Of a stretch of 64,000 nt of DNA, positions 16,417 to 25,694 are shown piece by piece. The stretch comes from Alphaproteobacteria bacterium (lineage in GTDB: Bacteria; Pseudomonadota; Alphaproteobacteria; Micropepsales; Micropepsaceae), in contig JADHVO010000001.1 in assembly GCA_016783965.1 (NCBI GenBank), positions 124,001 through 188,000 on the forward strand, given 5' to 3'. The notes under the pieces are model-generated. The model saw nothing but the letters and a program-made list of their open reading frames with translations, did not search any database and was not told the origin of the DNA. Numbering within the stretch: the stretch's first letter is position 1; each line of letters begins with the position of its first letter. Made by a program: the position numbers and the translations under genes.

Positions 16417-17604
16417 TTACAGACCCAACACGGCCTTGGCGATGATGTTGCGCTGGATCTCGTTCGACCCGCCGTAGATCGACGTCTTGCGCATGTTGAA
16501 GTAGTGGCCCGCCTGCCCCAGCGCGTAGTCAGGGCCGACGTTGTCGTTGTGGCCGAGCGCGCGCTCGTTCGGATAGGCGAAGTAGCCGATCGCCTCGACG
16601 GTGAGCTCGGTGATGCGCTGCTGGATCTCGGTGCCGCGGATCTTGAGGATCGAGCTTTCCGGCCCGGCCATCTGGCCCCTCGCCTCCTGCGCCAGCGTGC
16701 GCAGCTCTGTGAATTCGAGCGCCGCAAGATCGATCTCGAGATCGGCGACTTTACGGGCGAAATCCTCGTCGCCGATCAGAGGCGAGCCGTCCAGCGTCTC
16801 GGCGCCCGCGATTTCCTTCAGCCGCTCCACCGCCTTCTTGGAGCGGGCCACACCGGCAATGCCGGAGCGTTCATTCACCAGCAGGAACTTGGCATAGGTC
16901 CAGCCCTTGTTCTCATCGCCGACGCGGTTCGCGACGGGTACCTTCACGTTGTCGAAGAAGACCTCGTTCACCTCATGCGCGCCGTCCAGTACGATGATCG
17001 GTTTCACGGTGATGCCCGGCGTCTTCATGTCGATCAGCAGGAACGTGATGCCTTCCTGCTGTTTCACGTTCGGGTCGGTGCGAACGAGGCAAAAGATCAT
17101 GTCCGCGAACTGCGCGAGCGTGGTCCAGGTCTTCTGGCCGTTGACGATATAATGATCCCCTTCGCGCACAGCCCTGGTGCGCAGCGACGCAAGGTCGGAG
17201 CCCGAACCCGGCTCGGAGTAACCCTGGCACCACCAGTCCTCGCCGGAGAGGATGCGCGGCAGGTACTTCTTCTTCTGCTCCTCGTTGCCGTAGGTGAAGA
17301 TCACCGGCGCAACCATGTTCAGGCCGAAAGGCAGCGTGGTCGGCATGTCGGCCGCGGCGGTCTCCTCGTTGAAGATATAGCGCTGCGTGACGTTCCAGCC
17401 GGTGCCGCCGTACTGCTTCGGCCACAACGGCGCGACCCAACCCTTCCTGTAGAGAAGCTTGTGCCAGGCGAGGTAATCCTCCTTGGAGCGATCGGCCGAC
17501 TCCGCCGCGCCGATGCCCTTGGGCAGCTTGGTCTTGGCATCGGCGATGAAAGCGCGCACTTCCTGGCGGAAGGCTTCTTCTTCGGGTGAAAATGTCAGGT
17601 CCAT
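16417..17604 (-). CDS. Acyl-CoA dehydrogenase (395 residues), paired with the following gene
   Basis: Complete acyl-CoA dehydrogenase: MDLTFSPEEEAFRQEVRAF start, WPKQYGGTGWN, flavin-binding CQGYSEPGSGSDLASLRTRA and WTTLAQFADMIF, and a C-terminal MRKTSIYGGSNEIQRNIIAK. It oxidises an unknown acyl-CoA and passes electrons to electron-transfer flavoprotein. The start at 17604 is chosen because it begins the conserved domain and has GGGAG upstream; upstream codons do not look homologous. Likely first gene of a two-gene operon with the 15276-16406 gene. Confidence 0.9.
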   Translation of the reverse strand: MDLTFSPEEEAFRQEVRAFIADAKTKLPKGIGAAESADRSKEDYLAWHKLLYRKGWVAPLWPKQYGGTGWNVTQRYIFNEETAAADMPTTLPFGLNMVAPVIFTYGNEEQKKKYLPRILSGEDWWCQGYSEPGSGSDLASLRTRAVREGDHYIVNGQKTWTTLAQFADMIFCLVRTDPNVKQQEGITFLLIDMKTPGITVKPIIVLDGAHEVNEVFFDNVKVPVANRVGDENKGWTYAKFLLVNERSGIAGVARSKKAVERLKEIAGAETLDGSPLIGDEDFARKVADLEIDLAALEFTELRTLAQEARGQMAGPESSILKIRGTEIQQRITELTVEAIGYFAYPNERALGHNDNVGPDYALGQAGHYFNMRKTSIYGGSNEIQRNIIAKAVLGL

Positions 17605-17729
17605 CGGCGGCACTCCCGGCAGTCGTGATATTTTGTCAGGGCATGATAGCGGTGGCGGCCACGCCTTCAAGCGCGGCAAAACCGCTTCAGTAACCCGGTA
17701 TGCACCGCCTTGCGCCTTCTGGCCGCGCC

Positions 17730-18020
17730 TTACGCCTTCTGCTGGCGGATCGCCTCATGATGGCGGATCACTTCCTTGACGATGAAGTTCAGGAACTTCT
17801 CCGCGAAGTCGGGATCGAGCTTGGCGTCGGTCGCGAGCTTGCGCAGGCGCGCAATCTGCTGATCCTCGCGCGCCGGATCGGCGGGCGGCAGGTTGTGCGT
17901 CGCCTTGTAGCGGCCGACGGCCTGGGTGCACTTGAAGCGCTCCGCCAGCATGTGGATCAGCGCTGCGTCGATATTGTCGATGCTGTCCCGCAGGCGCAGC
18001 AGTTCGGGATCGGCGGACAT
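17730..18020 (-). CDS. Chorismate mutase, AroQ type
   Basis: 96 residues, an all-helical AroQ domain: LRDSIDNIDAALIHMLAERF (helix 1 with the conserved Arg and Asp), AVGRYKATHNLPPADPAREDQQ (Lys and active-site loop with Arg/Glu) and a C-terminal helix FLNFIVKEVIRHHEAIRQ. It rearranges chorismate to prephenate for Phe and Tyr synthesis. The Met at 18020 gives the usual 90-100 residue size; the longer open frame upstream is antisense to the SDR promoter region. Monofunctional, not fused to a dehydratase or dehydrogenase. Divergent from the SDR at 18121. Confidence 0.88.
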   Translation of the reverse strand: MSADPELLRLRDSIDNIDAALIHMLAERFKCTQAVGRYKATHNLPPADPAREDQQIARLRKLATDAKLDPDFAEKFLNFIVKEVIRHHEAIRQQKA

Positions 18021-18120
18021 CAAGAGCCCCTGATTTCTCTGCGCCAAGTCATAGCGACCGCGCTGTTTGACAGCAACAGCGGGACCGGAAAACATCGCGC
18101 CTCCTTCGCAGGAGTCGACG

Positions 18121-18891
18121 ATGAAAGACCTGTTTTCGCTGGCCGGAAAGACGGCGCTGATCACCGGCGGCAGCCGCGGGATCGGCAAAATGATTGCCGA
18201 GGGTTTCCTGCATGCGGGCGCCCGGGTCTACATCTCGGCCCGCAAGGGCGGCCAGCTCGAGGAGACCGCAGCCGAGCTGTCCAAGATCGGACCTTGCGTC
18301 GCGATCAACATGAACGCGTCGGGCGCCGACGGCGCCAAGGCGATGGCCGACGCCTATCTCAAGCACGAGCGCACGCTCGACATCCTGGTGAACAACGCCG
18401 GTGCGGCCTGGGGCGCGGACTTCGACGAATTCCCCGAGAGCGGCTGGGACAAGGTCATGGACCTGAACGTCAAGACGCCGTTCTTCCTGACCCAGGCACT
18501 GCACGGTGCGCTGAAGGCGGCCGGCAGCAAAGAGCGGCTTGCCAAGGTGATCAACATCGCCTCGATCGACGGCATCGCGGTCAATCCGCAGGAGACTTAT
18601 TCGTATCACGCGAGCAAGGCCGGTCTTATCCACCTGACGCGACGCATGGCGGTGCGGCTTGTCAAGGACAACATTGCGGTGACTTCCATCGCGCCAGGTG
18701 CTTTCGCCTCCGACATGAACCGCGACGCGCGCGATCGCGGCGACATGGTCTCGCGCGTGATCCCGTCGCGCCGCATCGGCACCGACGAAGACATGGCGGG
18801 CGCCGCGATCTATCTCGCGTCGCGCGCCGGTGACTACGTGATCGGCGCAACCATTGTTGTCGATGGCGGCGTGTCGCTGATCCGCGCCTAG
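18121..18891 (+). CDS. Short-chain dehydrogenase/reductase (RhlG-like)
   Basis: 256 residues with NADP-type glycine motif TGGSRGIGKMIAEGF (residues 15-29), NNAG at about 95, catalytic Ser in NIASIDG, and Tyr-x3-Lys in YSYHASKAGL. The C-terminus GATIVVDGGVSLI is standard. The overall pattern resembles the RhlG/FabG-like 3-ketoacyl reductase branch; substrate not established. AGGAG precedes the ATG at 18121. Single gene between divergent chorismate mutase and convergent LysE-type exporter. Confidence 0.88.
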   Translation: MKDLFSLAGKTALITGGSRGIGKMIAEGFLHAGARVYISARKGGQLEETAAELSKIGPCVAINMNASGADGAKAMADAYLKHERTLDILVNNAGAAWGADFDEFPESGWDKVMDLNVKTPFFLTQALHGALKAAGSKERLAKVINIASIDGIAVNPQETYSYHASKAGLIHLTRRMAVRLVKDNIAVTSIAPGAFASDMNRDARDRGDMVSRVIPSRRIGTDEDMAGAAIYLASRAGDYVIGATIVVDGGVSLIRA

Positions 18892-18913
18892 CTGCTCTTT
18901 TCGTTGGCGCGCG

Positions 18914-19540
18914 TTAGGCGCGACGCAGCGCGGCCATGCCGAGGCCGGCGCCGATCAAAAGGCCGCCGGCGATACCGTTCGTGATACGGGTAAAGCGCGG
19001 CTGCGCCGCGAGATGCGAAGCGCGACCTGCCAGCACGGCATAGAAGAGCTGCACCGTGAACTCGATCACCACGGACGTGACCGCAAGGATCGCGACCTGC
19101 GGCACAATCGCTGCGTGCGGGTTGATGAACTGCGGCAGGAGCGCGGTGAAGAACACGATCACCTTCGGGTTCGCCATCTGAAGGATGAAGCCGTTCAGGA
19201 ACAGGCGGCTTCCGCGCGCCGGTTTCGGATCGCCGGCGCGGATCGAAAGCACCTTCGACTTGCCGAGAAGGGCGCTGACGCCGAGCCAGATCAGGTAGGC
19301 CGCGCCGATCCACTTGATCGCGAAGAACAGGTCATAGGATGCCAGCAGTATCGCACCGACGCCGGTTGCCGACAGGATGAAGTAGACCGTGTTGGCAGCC
19401 AGGATGCCGGTGATCGACCACACCGCTTTCGGCGCGCCGCGGGTCAATGCCTGGCTCAGCACCAACAGGACTGCCGGGCCAGGCGTCAGACACAGCGCCG
19501 TCTCGACCAGGACGAAAGCGCTCCAGATTTGCCAAGTCAT
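18914..19540 (-). CDS. LysE/RhtB-family amino-acid exporter
   Basis: 208 residues, about six membrane helices, with the family signature CLTPGPAVLLVLSQALTRG (residues 17-35) and IKWIGAAYLIWLGVSAL. Members export amino acids such as homoserine, threonine or lysine; the substrate is not predictable. The start at 19540 was chosen because GGGAGG lies 6 bases upstream. It runs convergent to the SDR gene and does not overlap it. Confidence 0.87.
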   Translation of the reverse strand: MTWQIWSAFVLVETALCLTPGPAVLLVLSQALTRGAPKAVWSITGILAANTVYFILSATGVGAILLASYDLFFAIKWIGAAYLIWLGVSALLGKSKVLSIRAGDPKPARGSRLFLNGFILQMANPKVIVFFTALLPQFINPHAAIVPQVAILAVTSVVIEFTVQLFYAVLAGRASHLAAQPRFTRITNGIAGGLLIGAGLGMAALRRA

Positions 19541-19647
19541 TGTCGCCCTCCCCGACGCCCTGATTTCAGGTATTTTCTCAAACATTTCAGCGTCTTACCA
19601 CCGCTTCGGCAACATAATTGTCCGTCGAAAAATGCAGAGAGGGCCCC

Positions 19648-21606
19648 TCAAAGACGGGTCACGGTGACGAGCTTCGGTCCCGCCGTCTTCGCTCTCAGGT
19701 GAAGAATGGTCTGGCCGATCCATTCTGCATCGCAATTGGGCGCGTCTACTTTCGCGCCAGACGGGAAGTGGATGAGCGGGACGAAAATTTCGGTTGGAGC
19801 CCGCAGCATCGGATCGGCGTCGAACGACAACTCCAATGTGTGGGTGAAGGGGTCGAATTTCAAGGAGCGCGGCTCGCCCTGAATGCAGCGTGCATAGGGG
19901 CGCGAGAAGCCTTTCACCGCACGGCCCCCGGATGAGGGATCGTTGGGACCGGTGCTCTGATCCTTCGAGTAGATCGAGAGGTCTTCCTGATTCCAGTTGT
20001 CGCCGGTGGCGGCATCGTTGCGATTGGAGGCGGTGTAGTTCCACTGCGTGGAGGAGACGAGCAGGCGGTCCATCGCCTCGTACATCAGGCGCAGCGCGAG
20101 TTCGTGTTCTTGCCACGGCTTCGATGAGCGGTCGCCATCGGCCCAGGACTGATACGCCTTGCCCTCGTTGAGATCGAAGGGGATGCCGAACTCGCCGATC
20201 AGCGTGGGCGCGCTGTCGGCGCTCAGTGTGTCGGCAAGCCTGGCGATGTGGCCGAGCTGGGCCGTGTACTTGCCGGCGACGACTTCCTGCGCGCCGCGAT
20301 CGTCAGGGTCGGCGCGCAACTCCTTCGGTGCGAACTTCTTCGCCACCAGAGTCTGGATGTCGTACCAGTGGCTGGCGTTGACCGTGCGCGGGGGCGCGCC
20401 GGGCGCAAAGCCTTCGCCGGCGAACGCGCGGAAGGGGCTGACCTCGGCGAACACCATCCAGTCTTCGCGCACCGCGCGGATTGCATTCGCTACGCGGTGG
20501 AAGAACGGGTTCATGAAATCCGCCTCGATGGAGAGCTTGCGGCCGTCGCGATGGGTGAAGAAGTCCTCGCGCAGCGGCTGGCCGCCTTCCACCATGGTGT
20601 AGGCGCCGGCGAGCTCGAACGGGTCGGTTGCGCCGCTCCGCCAGATCGAAACGCCATCGGGGTTGAGGCGCTGCTTGCCGGTTTCCTTCACGGTGAAAGT
20701 CTGGCGGTCGAGCGCGCGGACGGGAATATCGCGCGGCACACCCTGCGCGACCAGCAGCGCATCGAGCGGGCTGATCGCAAGGCCGGGCATGATGGCGGCC
20801 ACGCCGGTGGTGTCTTCGCCCTCGGCGTGCACCAGCTTCTCGCCGATCCACCCCTCGCCCGGTTCGTTGAGCGTGTCGAAGCCGATGACGTGCGGCAGGC
20901 GCGCGACGCGTTCGGCAATGGCGCGCATGGCACCGATGTATTTGTCCTGGAGCCAGTCCTGGACGTTGACGCCGTCGATCATGAATTGTGGCGTGAATGT
21001 CGCGCCGCCAAAGAACAGCGTCCACATGATCGCGTTGGCCGGGAGGCGGTAGTTCGACGACCACGTCATCTGCGGATAGCCGTCCTGCCTTCCACCTTTT
21101 TGGTAGTCGTACTTGTACTGCATCACATGCGCGGCGCCGGCTTCATGGAATTTGGTGAAGTCGAGACCGACAGCTTCGAACGTCCAGCCGGGCGCGCCGT
21201 CGCCGCCGGACATCCGGGACCAGACGTCCTGGTGGAAGTCGATGAAGACGTACATACCGTAGTCACCGGCGCGGCGGGCGATCTGCGCGAAGTAGTCCAG
21301 ATAGGCCTCGTCGAACTGGTCGGGCCCGGCGTGCTCGACGGCTTCCCAAGTGGTCAGCAGTCGCAGGCAATTGAAGCCCCAGTGCTTGAGGCGGGCGAAA
21401 TGCTCGTCGGCTTCGGCCAGCGGGAACGGGCGACCGATGAACGAGACCGTCCGGTGGTCTGAGAAATCGCTCGGGTGCTGGGTGCCGCCGTCGGGATACG
21501 GCACCTTGCAGTCGCCGCCAAGATTGACGCCGCGCAGGATCACGCGCCGGCCGAATTCATCCACGAACCAGCGGCCTTTGATGTCCAAACGCGGCATGGC
21601 TGCCAT
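19648..21606 (-). CDS. GH5-like glycoside hydrolase (endoglycosylceramidase/sterol-glucosidase type)
   Basis: 652 residues. The N-terminus FVDEFGRRVILRGVNLGG and the TIM barrel match clan A cellulase-family hydrolases. The acid/base Glu is in DTLNEPGEGW and the nucleophile Glu in TLIGEFGIPF. A C-terminal beta domain (LELSFDADPML onward) is present. Large insertions and WNYTASNRNDAATGDNWNQED near the end resemble endoglycoceramidase-like or sterol-glucosidase-like enzymes. No signal peptide is seen, so it is probably cytoplasmic, acting on internalised glycolipid or glycoside. Start at 21606 with AGAGAGG upstream. Divergent from the PhyH gene. Confidence 0.8.
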   Translation of the reverse strand: MAAMPRLDIKGRWFVDEFGRRVILRGVNLGGDCKVPYPDGGTQHPSDFSDHRTVSFIGRPFPLAEADEHFARLKHWGFNCLRLLTTWEAVEHAGPDQFDEAYLDYFAQIARRAGDYGMYVFIDFHQDVWSRMSGGDGAPGWTFEAVGLDFTKFHEAGAAHVMQYKYDYQKGGRQDGYPQMTWSSNYRLPANAIMWTLFFGGATFTPQFMIDGVNVQDWLQDKYIGAMRAIAERVARLPHVIGFDTLNEPGEGWIGEKLVHAEGEDTTGVAAIMPGLAISPLDALLVAQGVPRDIPVRALDRQTFTVKETGKQRLNPDGVSIWRSGATDPFELAGAYTMVEGGQPLREDFFTHRDGRKLSIEADFMNPFFHRVANAIRAVREDWMVFAEVSPFRAFAGEGFAPGAPPRTVNASHWYDIQTLVAKKFAPKELRADPDDRGAQEVVAGKYTAQLGHIARLADTLSADSAPTLIGEFGIPFDLNEGKAYQSWADGDRSSKPWQEHELALRLMYEAMDRLLVSSTQWNYTASNRNDAATGDNWNQEDLSIYSKDQSTGPNDPSSGGRAVKGFSRPYARCIQGEPRSLKFDPFTHTLELSFDADPMLRAPTEIFVPLIHFPSGAKVDAPNCDAEWIGQTILHLRAKTAGPKLVTVTRL

Positions 21607-21720
21607 GGCGTTCCTCTCTTTGTTGGCCGGGTGGGCACATTGCCGCCCACTAACCCAATGTGCGCACCGGCTTGATCTGTTATCCTCCGAGCAGAACAAA
21701 AACGTCAGGCCAAGTCCACG

Positions 21721-22542
21721 ATGTCCGCCCACCCCGCTCCGCGTCAGCCCAAAGCGCATCCTTTGAATCAAGATTTCACCTGGTCGATGCCGGAGCCGCA
21801 TGACCTGCAGGCGCTGACGGAGGCACAGTACCGGCACTTCAACGACGAAGGATTCGTGAAGCTGGAGGGCGTGTTCACGCCGGCAAAGGTGGCCGAGGTG
21901 ATTGCGGCGATCGATCCGCTGGAGGCCAAGGCGGAGGATCACCTGCGCAGCATGGGCGGGCGTATCTCGATCTCCGAAGCGGACGTCATCACGTTCACGA
22001 CTCACATCGTAACGAAGTCGGATGTGCTGAGGCGGTTCGCGGCGCATCCGAAGATCCAGGCGATCTGCCATGACCTGATCGGCGGCGATGTGCGGCTGTA
22101 CTGGGACCAGTCGGTCTACAAGAAGACGGGCAAGGCGCAGGAATTCCCGTGGCACCAGGACAACGGCTACACTTTCATCGAGCCGCAGCAGTATCTGACG
22201 CTGTGGATTCCGCTCGTCGATGTCGACGACGAGAACGGCTGCCCGTGGATCGCGCCCAAGCTGCACAAGGGTGGCACGCTGGAGCACTGGCTGACGCCGA
22301 TCGGGTTCAAGTGCATCGAGCGGGCCGACGACGCGGTGTGCGTGCCGGGCAAGGCCGGCGACGTGATCGCGTTCTCGTCGCTCGCGCCACACCGCACCGG
22401 TCCGAACCTGAAGGCGGGCTCTGTGCGCAAGGCCTACATCCTGCAATATGCGCCGGACGGGGCGTACACGATCCGCAACGGCGTGAAGGCGATGCAGGAC
22501 GACCCGAAGCGGCAGTTCCTGATCAACGCGGCGGGACTGTAG
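21721..22542 (+). CDS. Phytanoyl-CoA dioxygenase family protein
   Basis: 273 residues with the Fe(II)/2-oxoglutarate facial triad: His145 and Asp147 in PWHQDNGY and His224 in LAPHRTGPNLKAG, with a basic residue downstream for 2-oxoglutarate (GSVRKAYI). PhyH members hydroxylate carboxylic acids, CoA esters or secondary metabolites. Cytoplasmic. Weak ribosome site. Divergent from the GH5-like gene and ending 3 bases from cydX on the other strand; substrate unknown. Confidence 0.88.
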   Translation: MSAHPAPRQPKAHPLNQDFTWSMPEPHDLQALTEAQYRHFNDEGFVKLEGVFTPAKVAEVIAAIDPLEAKAEDHLRSMGGRISISEADVITFTTHIVTKSDVLRRFAAHPKIQAICHDLIGGDVRLYWDQSVYKKTGKAQEFPWHQDNGYTFIEPQQYLTLWIPLVDVDDENGCPWIAPKLHKGGTLEHWLTPIGFKCIERADDAVCVPGKAGDVIAFSSLAPHRTGPNLKAGSVRKAYILQYAPDGAYTIRNGVKAMQDDPKRQFLINAAGL

Positions 22543-22545
22543 GGA

Positions 22546-22647
22546 TTACGTCCCCTCGTCGTCGTGGTCGAATTCGACCCACATGGCGTTGAGAACGGCG
22601 AAGGCGACCGCGAAGCCCAGCCCGAGTATCCACGAGAAATACCACAT
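22546..22647 (-). CDS. cydX: Cytochrome bd oxidase small subunit CydX
   Basis: A 33-residue gene. The product begins MWYFSWILGLGFAVAFAVLN and ends AMWVEFDHDDEGT: one membrane helix followed by a short acidic tail, the CydX pattern. CydX is needed for stability and activity of the bd oxidase complex. GGAGG lies 5 bases before the ATG and overlaps the cydB stop region, so translation is probably coupled to cydB. Last gene of the cydP-A-B-X operon. Confidence 0.92.
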   Translation of the reverse strand: MWYFSWILGLGFAVAFAVLNAMWVEFDHDDEGT

Positions 22648-22656
22648 GGTTGCCTC

Positions 22657-23781
22657 CTAGTAGGCGCCGTGGTCGTTGGCGATGTCTTCGGCCTTCACGG
22701 GTCCCCGCATCACGCGGAAGACCCAGCCGGTGTAAAGGACGATGAGCGGCAGGAAGAACAGCGTCACCGCGAGCATGACCGCGAGTGTCATCTTGCTGGA
22801 GGATGCGTCCCAGACCGTGAGGCTGGCGTTCGGGTGGCTCGAGGACGGCAGCAGGAACGGAAACAGCGCGAGGCCGGCTGTGGCGGCGGTCGCAGCCGCG
22901 GTCAGCGCCGAACCGAGGAAGGCGACGAGCGGACGGCTGCGCAGTAGCGTGGCCGCGAGGGCGCCCAAGAGCGCGAGGATGGGCGCGAGCCAGAGCAGCG
23001 GGTTGGCGTGATAGTTGGCGAACCAGCCGCCGCCGGTCCGTACCACCGTCTTCAGAACCGGGTTGGACGGGCCATCGTGCGCGAGGCCGGCCGCGATGTT
23101 GAAGCCATCAAGGGCGCGGAGCCAGACACCGTCCGCAATAAAGAGGACAACGAAGGCGGCCACGAGGAACGGGATCAGAGCGCGAGCGCGCTGGCCGACG
23201 GTGCCGTCGGCTTTCATCGATAGCCAGGTGGAACCGTGCAGCGCGATCATCGCGAGGCTGGTCAGGCCGACCGCCAGCGGGAACGGACGCAGCAGGCCGA
23301 GCAACGTGATCTGCGACTGGAAACGCAGGTCGGCGTCGAAGCCGAACGGGACGCCGCAGAACAGGTTGCCGAAGGCGACGCCAAAAATGATGGAGGGCAC
23401 GAGCCCGGTGACGAACAGCACGCCGTCCCACCAGGCGCGCCAGCGCCGGTCCGCGATCTTGCTGCGATAGACGATAGCGAGGGGACGGAAGATCAACGCC
23501 GCCAGCACGGCGAACATCGCCAGATAGAAGCCTGAGAACGAGGCGGCGTAGAGCGTCGGCCATGCGGCAAAGGTCGCACCTCCGCCGACGATCAGCCAAA
23601 CCTGGTTGCCTTCCCAAACCGGACCAATGGTGTTGAGAAGCTGGCGGCGTTCGGCGTCGTTCTTCGCAACGAACGGCGAAAGGATGGCGCTGCCGAGGTC
23701 GAAACCATCCATTACCGCGAAACCGACAAGCAGCGCGCCCAGCAAGGCCCACCAGGTGAGACGCAGGAGTTCGTAGCTCAT
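22657..23781 (-). CDS. cydB: Cytochrome bd ubiquinol oxidase subunit II
   Basis: 374 residues, about eight to nine membrane helices. Family marks include GFDLGSAIL near the N-terminus with the conserved Asp, GPVWEGNQVWLI, and the C-terminal FLPLIVLYTGWVFRVMRG. It forms the heterodimer with CydA in the inner membrane, reducing oxygen to water with quinol electrons. The ATG overlaps the cydA stop by 4 bases (ATGA). cydX follows. Confidence 0.95.
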   Translation of the reverse strand: MSYELLRLTWWALLGALLVGFAVMDGFDLGSAILSPFVAKNDAERRQLLNTIGPVWEGNQVWLIVGGGATFAAWPTLYAASFSGFYLAMFAVLAALIFRPLAIVYRSKIADRRWRAWWDGVLFVTGLVPSIIFGVAFGNLFCGVPFGFDADLRFQSQITLLGLLRPFPLAVGLTSLAMIALHGSTWLSMKADGTVGQRARALIPFLVAAFVVLFIADGVWLRALDGFNIAAGLAHDGPSNPVLKTVVRTGGGWFANYHANPLLWLAPILALLGALAATLLRSRPLVAFLGSALTAAATAATAGLALFPFLLPSSSHPNASLTVWDASSSKMTLAVMLAVTLFFLPLIVLYTGWVFRVMRGPVKAEDIANDHGAY

Positions 23782-25364
23782 TTCATTGCCCCTCTGCGCG
23801 CAACGCGTGCGGGCGCCTCATCGATCGCGCCGGGCGCAGCGACGGAATGACCGAGCGTCCCGTCAGGACCAAGACGGATGTACTTCACCATCAGATAGGC
23901 GTCGGCGACCGCGAGGCCGGAATAGAACACGGTGAAGCCCAGCAGACTGAACAGCACGTTGTGTGCGTCAGTGCCGGAGACCCCGAGGAAGGTCGGCAGC
24001 ACGCCTTCGATCGCCCAGGGCTGGCGCCCGTATTCCGCGACGATCCAGCCGAGTTCGATCGCGAGCCATGGCAGCGGCAGGCTGAGCAGCGCGGCCCACA
24101 GGAACGTCTTGTAGCGGTCGAGCTTCCGCGTCGCGCTGAAATAGAACGCCGTGCCGAAAAGCAGGATGAACCAGATACCGCAGCCGACCATCAGACGAAA
24201 GGCCCAGAAAAGCACCGGCACGTCCGGCACGGTCGAGAAGGCGGCGCGGGCGATGTCGTCCGGCGTGGCGTTCTCGATATCCGGGCGGTAGCGCTTGAGC
24301 AGCAGCGCGTAGCCCAGGTCGGCGACGTGGGCATCGAGCTGCCGGCGCAGATCGGCGTTGTTGCGGTCGGCGCGCAGCCTGTTGAGCGTGTCGTAGGCGA
24401 CCAGGCCGTTCCTGACGCGCTCTTCCGCCAGCTTCACGAGGCCGTTGATGCCGGGGACCTGCTTGTCGACAGAGCGCGTGGTGATGAGGCCGAGTACCCA
24501 TGGGATCTTCACCGCATAGTCGGTCTTGCGTCCTTCGCGGTCGGGAATGCCGATCAGCGTGAAACTGGCGGGCGCGGGCTCGGTGTCCCACATCGATTCG
24601 ATGGCGGCGATCTTCATCTTCTGGTTCTCGCTCGCCGTGTAGCCGCTCTCGTCACCCAGCACGACAACGCAGAGCGCGGCGGCGAGGCCAAAGCTGGCGG
24701 CGACCGTCATCGACCGCAGCGCCAGCGGGCGGAATCGCTTTTGCATCACGTAGAGCGCGCTGATCGCCAGCACGAACATCGAGCCTGTCACGTAGCCTGC
24801 CGCAACCGTGTGCACGAACTTCGCCTGCGCCACCGGGTTGAACAGGATCGCCTGGAAGTCGGTGACCTCCATGCGCATGGTGTCGGGGTTGAATTTCGCC
24901 CCGATGGGAAACTGCATCCAGGCGTTGGCGATCAGAATCCATAGGGCAGAGAACTGGCTGCCGATAGCGACCAGCGCTGTCACCGCAAGGTGTGCGACCT
25001 TGCTCAGGCGGTTCCAGCCGAAGAAGAACAGGCCGACCAGCGTGGCTTCGAGAAAGAAGGCCATCAGGCCCTCGATCGCGAGCGGCGCGCCGAACACGTC
25101 GCCGACATAGTGCGCGTAATAGGCCCAGTTGGTGCCGAACTGGAATTCCATGGTGACGCCGGTGGCGACGCCCATGGCGAAGTTTATGCCGAACAGTGTG
25201 CCCCAGAACCTGGTCATGTCGCGCCAGATCGTGCGCCCGGTCATGACATAGACCGTCTCCATGATCACCAGGATCAGGGCCAGCCCGAGCGTCAGCGGCA
25301 CGAAAAGGAAGTGATAAAGCGCGGTGATCGCGAATTGCAGGCGCGAGAGGATGACGATGTCCAT
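23778..25364 (-). CDS. cydA: Cytochrome bd ubiquinol oxidase subunit I
   Basis: 528 residues, nine membrane helices. The N-terminal heme ligand His18 is in ALYHFLFVPLTLG, conserved Glu residues are in IEGLMAFFLEATLVG, and the second His is in FVHTVAAGYVTGSM. The quinol loop between helices 6 and 7 (DESGYTASENQKMKIAAIE onward) has the long E. coli-like form, and GRQPWAIEGVLPT is present. High-affinity terminal oxidase for low oxygen or stress. It starts right after the cydP stop. I saw no FNR/FixK-type box upstream. No cydDC pair is nearby. Confidence 0.96.
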   Translation of the reverse strand: MDIVILSRLQFAITALYHFLFVPLTLGLALILVIMETVYVMTGRTIWRDMTRFWGTLFGINFAMGVATGVTMEFQFGTNWAYYAHYVGDVFGAPLAIEGLMAFFLEATLVGLFFFGWNRLSKVAHLAVTALVAIGSQFSALWILIANAWMQFPIGAKFNPDTMRMEVTDFQAILFNPVAQAKFVHTVAAGYVTGSMFVLAISALYVMQKRFRPLALRSMTVAASFGLAAALCVVVLGDESGYTASENQKMKIAAIESMWDTEPAPASFTLIGIPDREGRKTDYAVKIPWVLGLITTRSVDKQVPGINGLVKLAEERVRNGLVAYDTLNRLRADRNNADLRRQLDAHVADLGYALLLKRYRPDIENATPDDIARAAFSTVPDVPVLFWAFRLMVGCGIWFILLFGTAFYFSATRKLDRYKTFLWAALLSLPLPWLAIELGWIVAEYGRQPWAIEGVLPTFLGVSGTDAHNVLFSLLGFTVFYSGLAVADAYLMVKYIRLGPDGTLGHSVAAPGAIDEAPARVARRGAMK

Positions 25365-25505
25365 CTAGCGCTCTCCCATGATATGCGCGGCGGTGGCGGG
25401 TGCGTCGTGCGGCGGGCGTTCGGCGAAAAAGCAAAGGTACAGCGCGGCCAGAACGACCAGCTTGGCAGCGATGACGGCACCGACGTCGCGGACAAGGCGG
25501 GACAT
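25365..25505 (-). CDS. cydP: Small CydP-like subunit gene upstream of cydA
   Basis: A 46-residue product: MSRLVRDVGAVIAAKLVVLA then ALYLCFFAERPP and a short polar tail. The pattern (R-L-x-R-D, Lys in a single membrane helix, L-Y-x-x-F-F, then R-P) matches the small protein called CydP that precedes cydA in many proteobacteria. Its stop codon directly abuts the cydA ATG. GAGG lies 8 bases before the start. Probably an accessory subunit or assembly factor of the oxidase. Confidence 0.8.
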   Translation of the reverse strand: MSRLVRDVGAVIAAKLVVLAALYLCFFAERPPHDAPATAAHIMGER

Positions 25506-25694
25506 GTCATGAACCTCGCTCTGCGCATTGTGGCTTGCTTCGACGACAAGACAATTAGTGGGCGCGCCGCGCGGGCGAATGCCGCGCTCTCTTCAGTATC
25601 GGTTCGAGCGTTTTGACCCGGTCCCGGATATCGGAATTGCAATTCTCATTTCTGACGGACCGTGCTAGAGCTGTGCCATGGGCGGGAGGGTGGA

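Noticed and set aside
21607..22446. Upstream extension of the GH5-like reading frame on the minus strand
   Set aside because: The extension is antisense to the PhyH gene. The Met at 21606 has a ribosome site and begins the homologous domain.
25506..25694. FNR/FixK box before the cyd operon
   Set aside because: No TTGAT-N4-ATCAA-like site could be found in the intergenic region.
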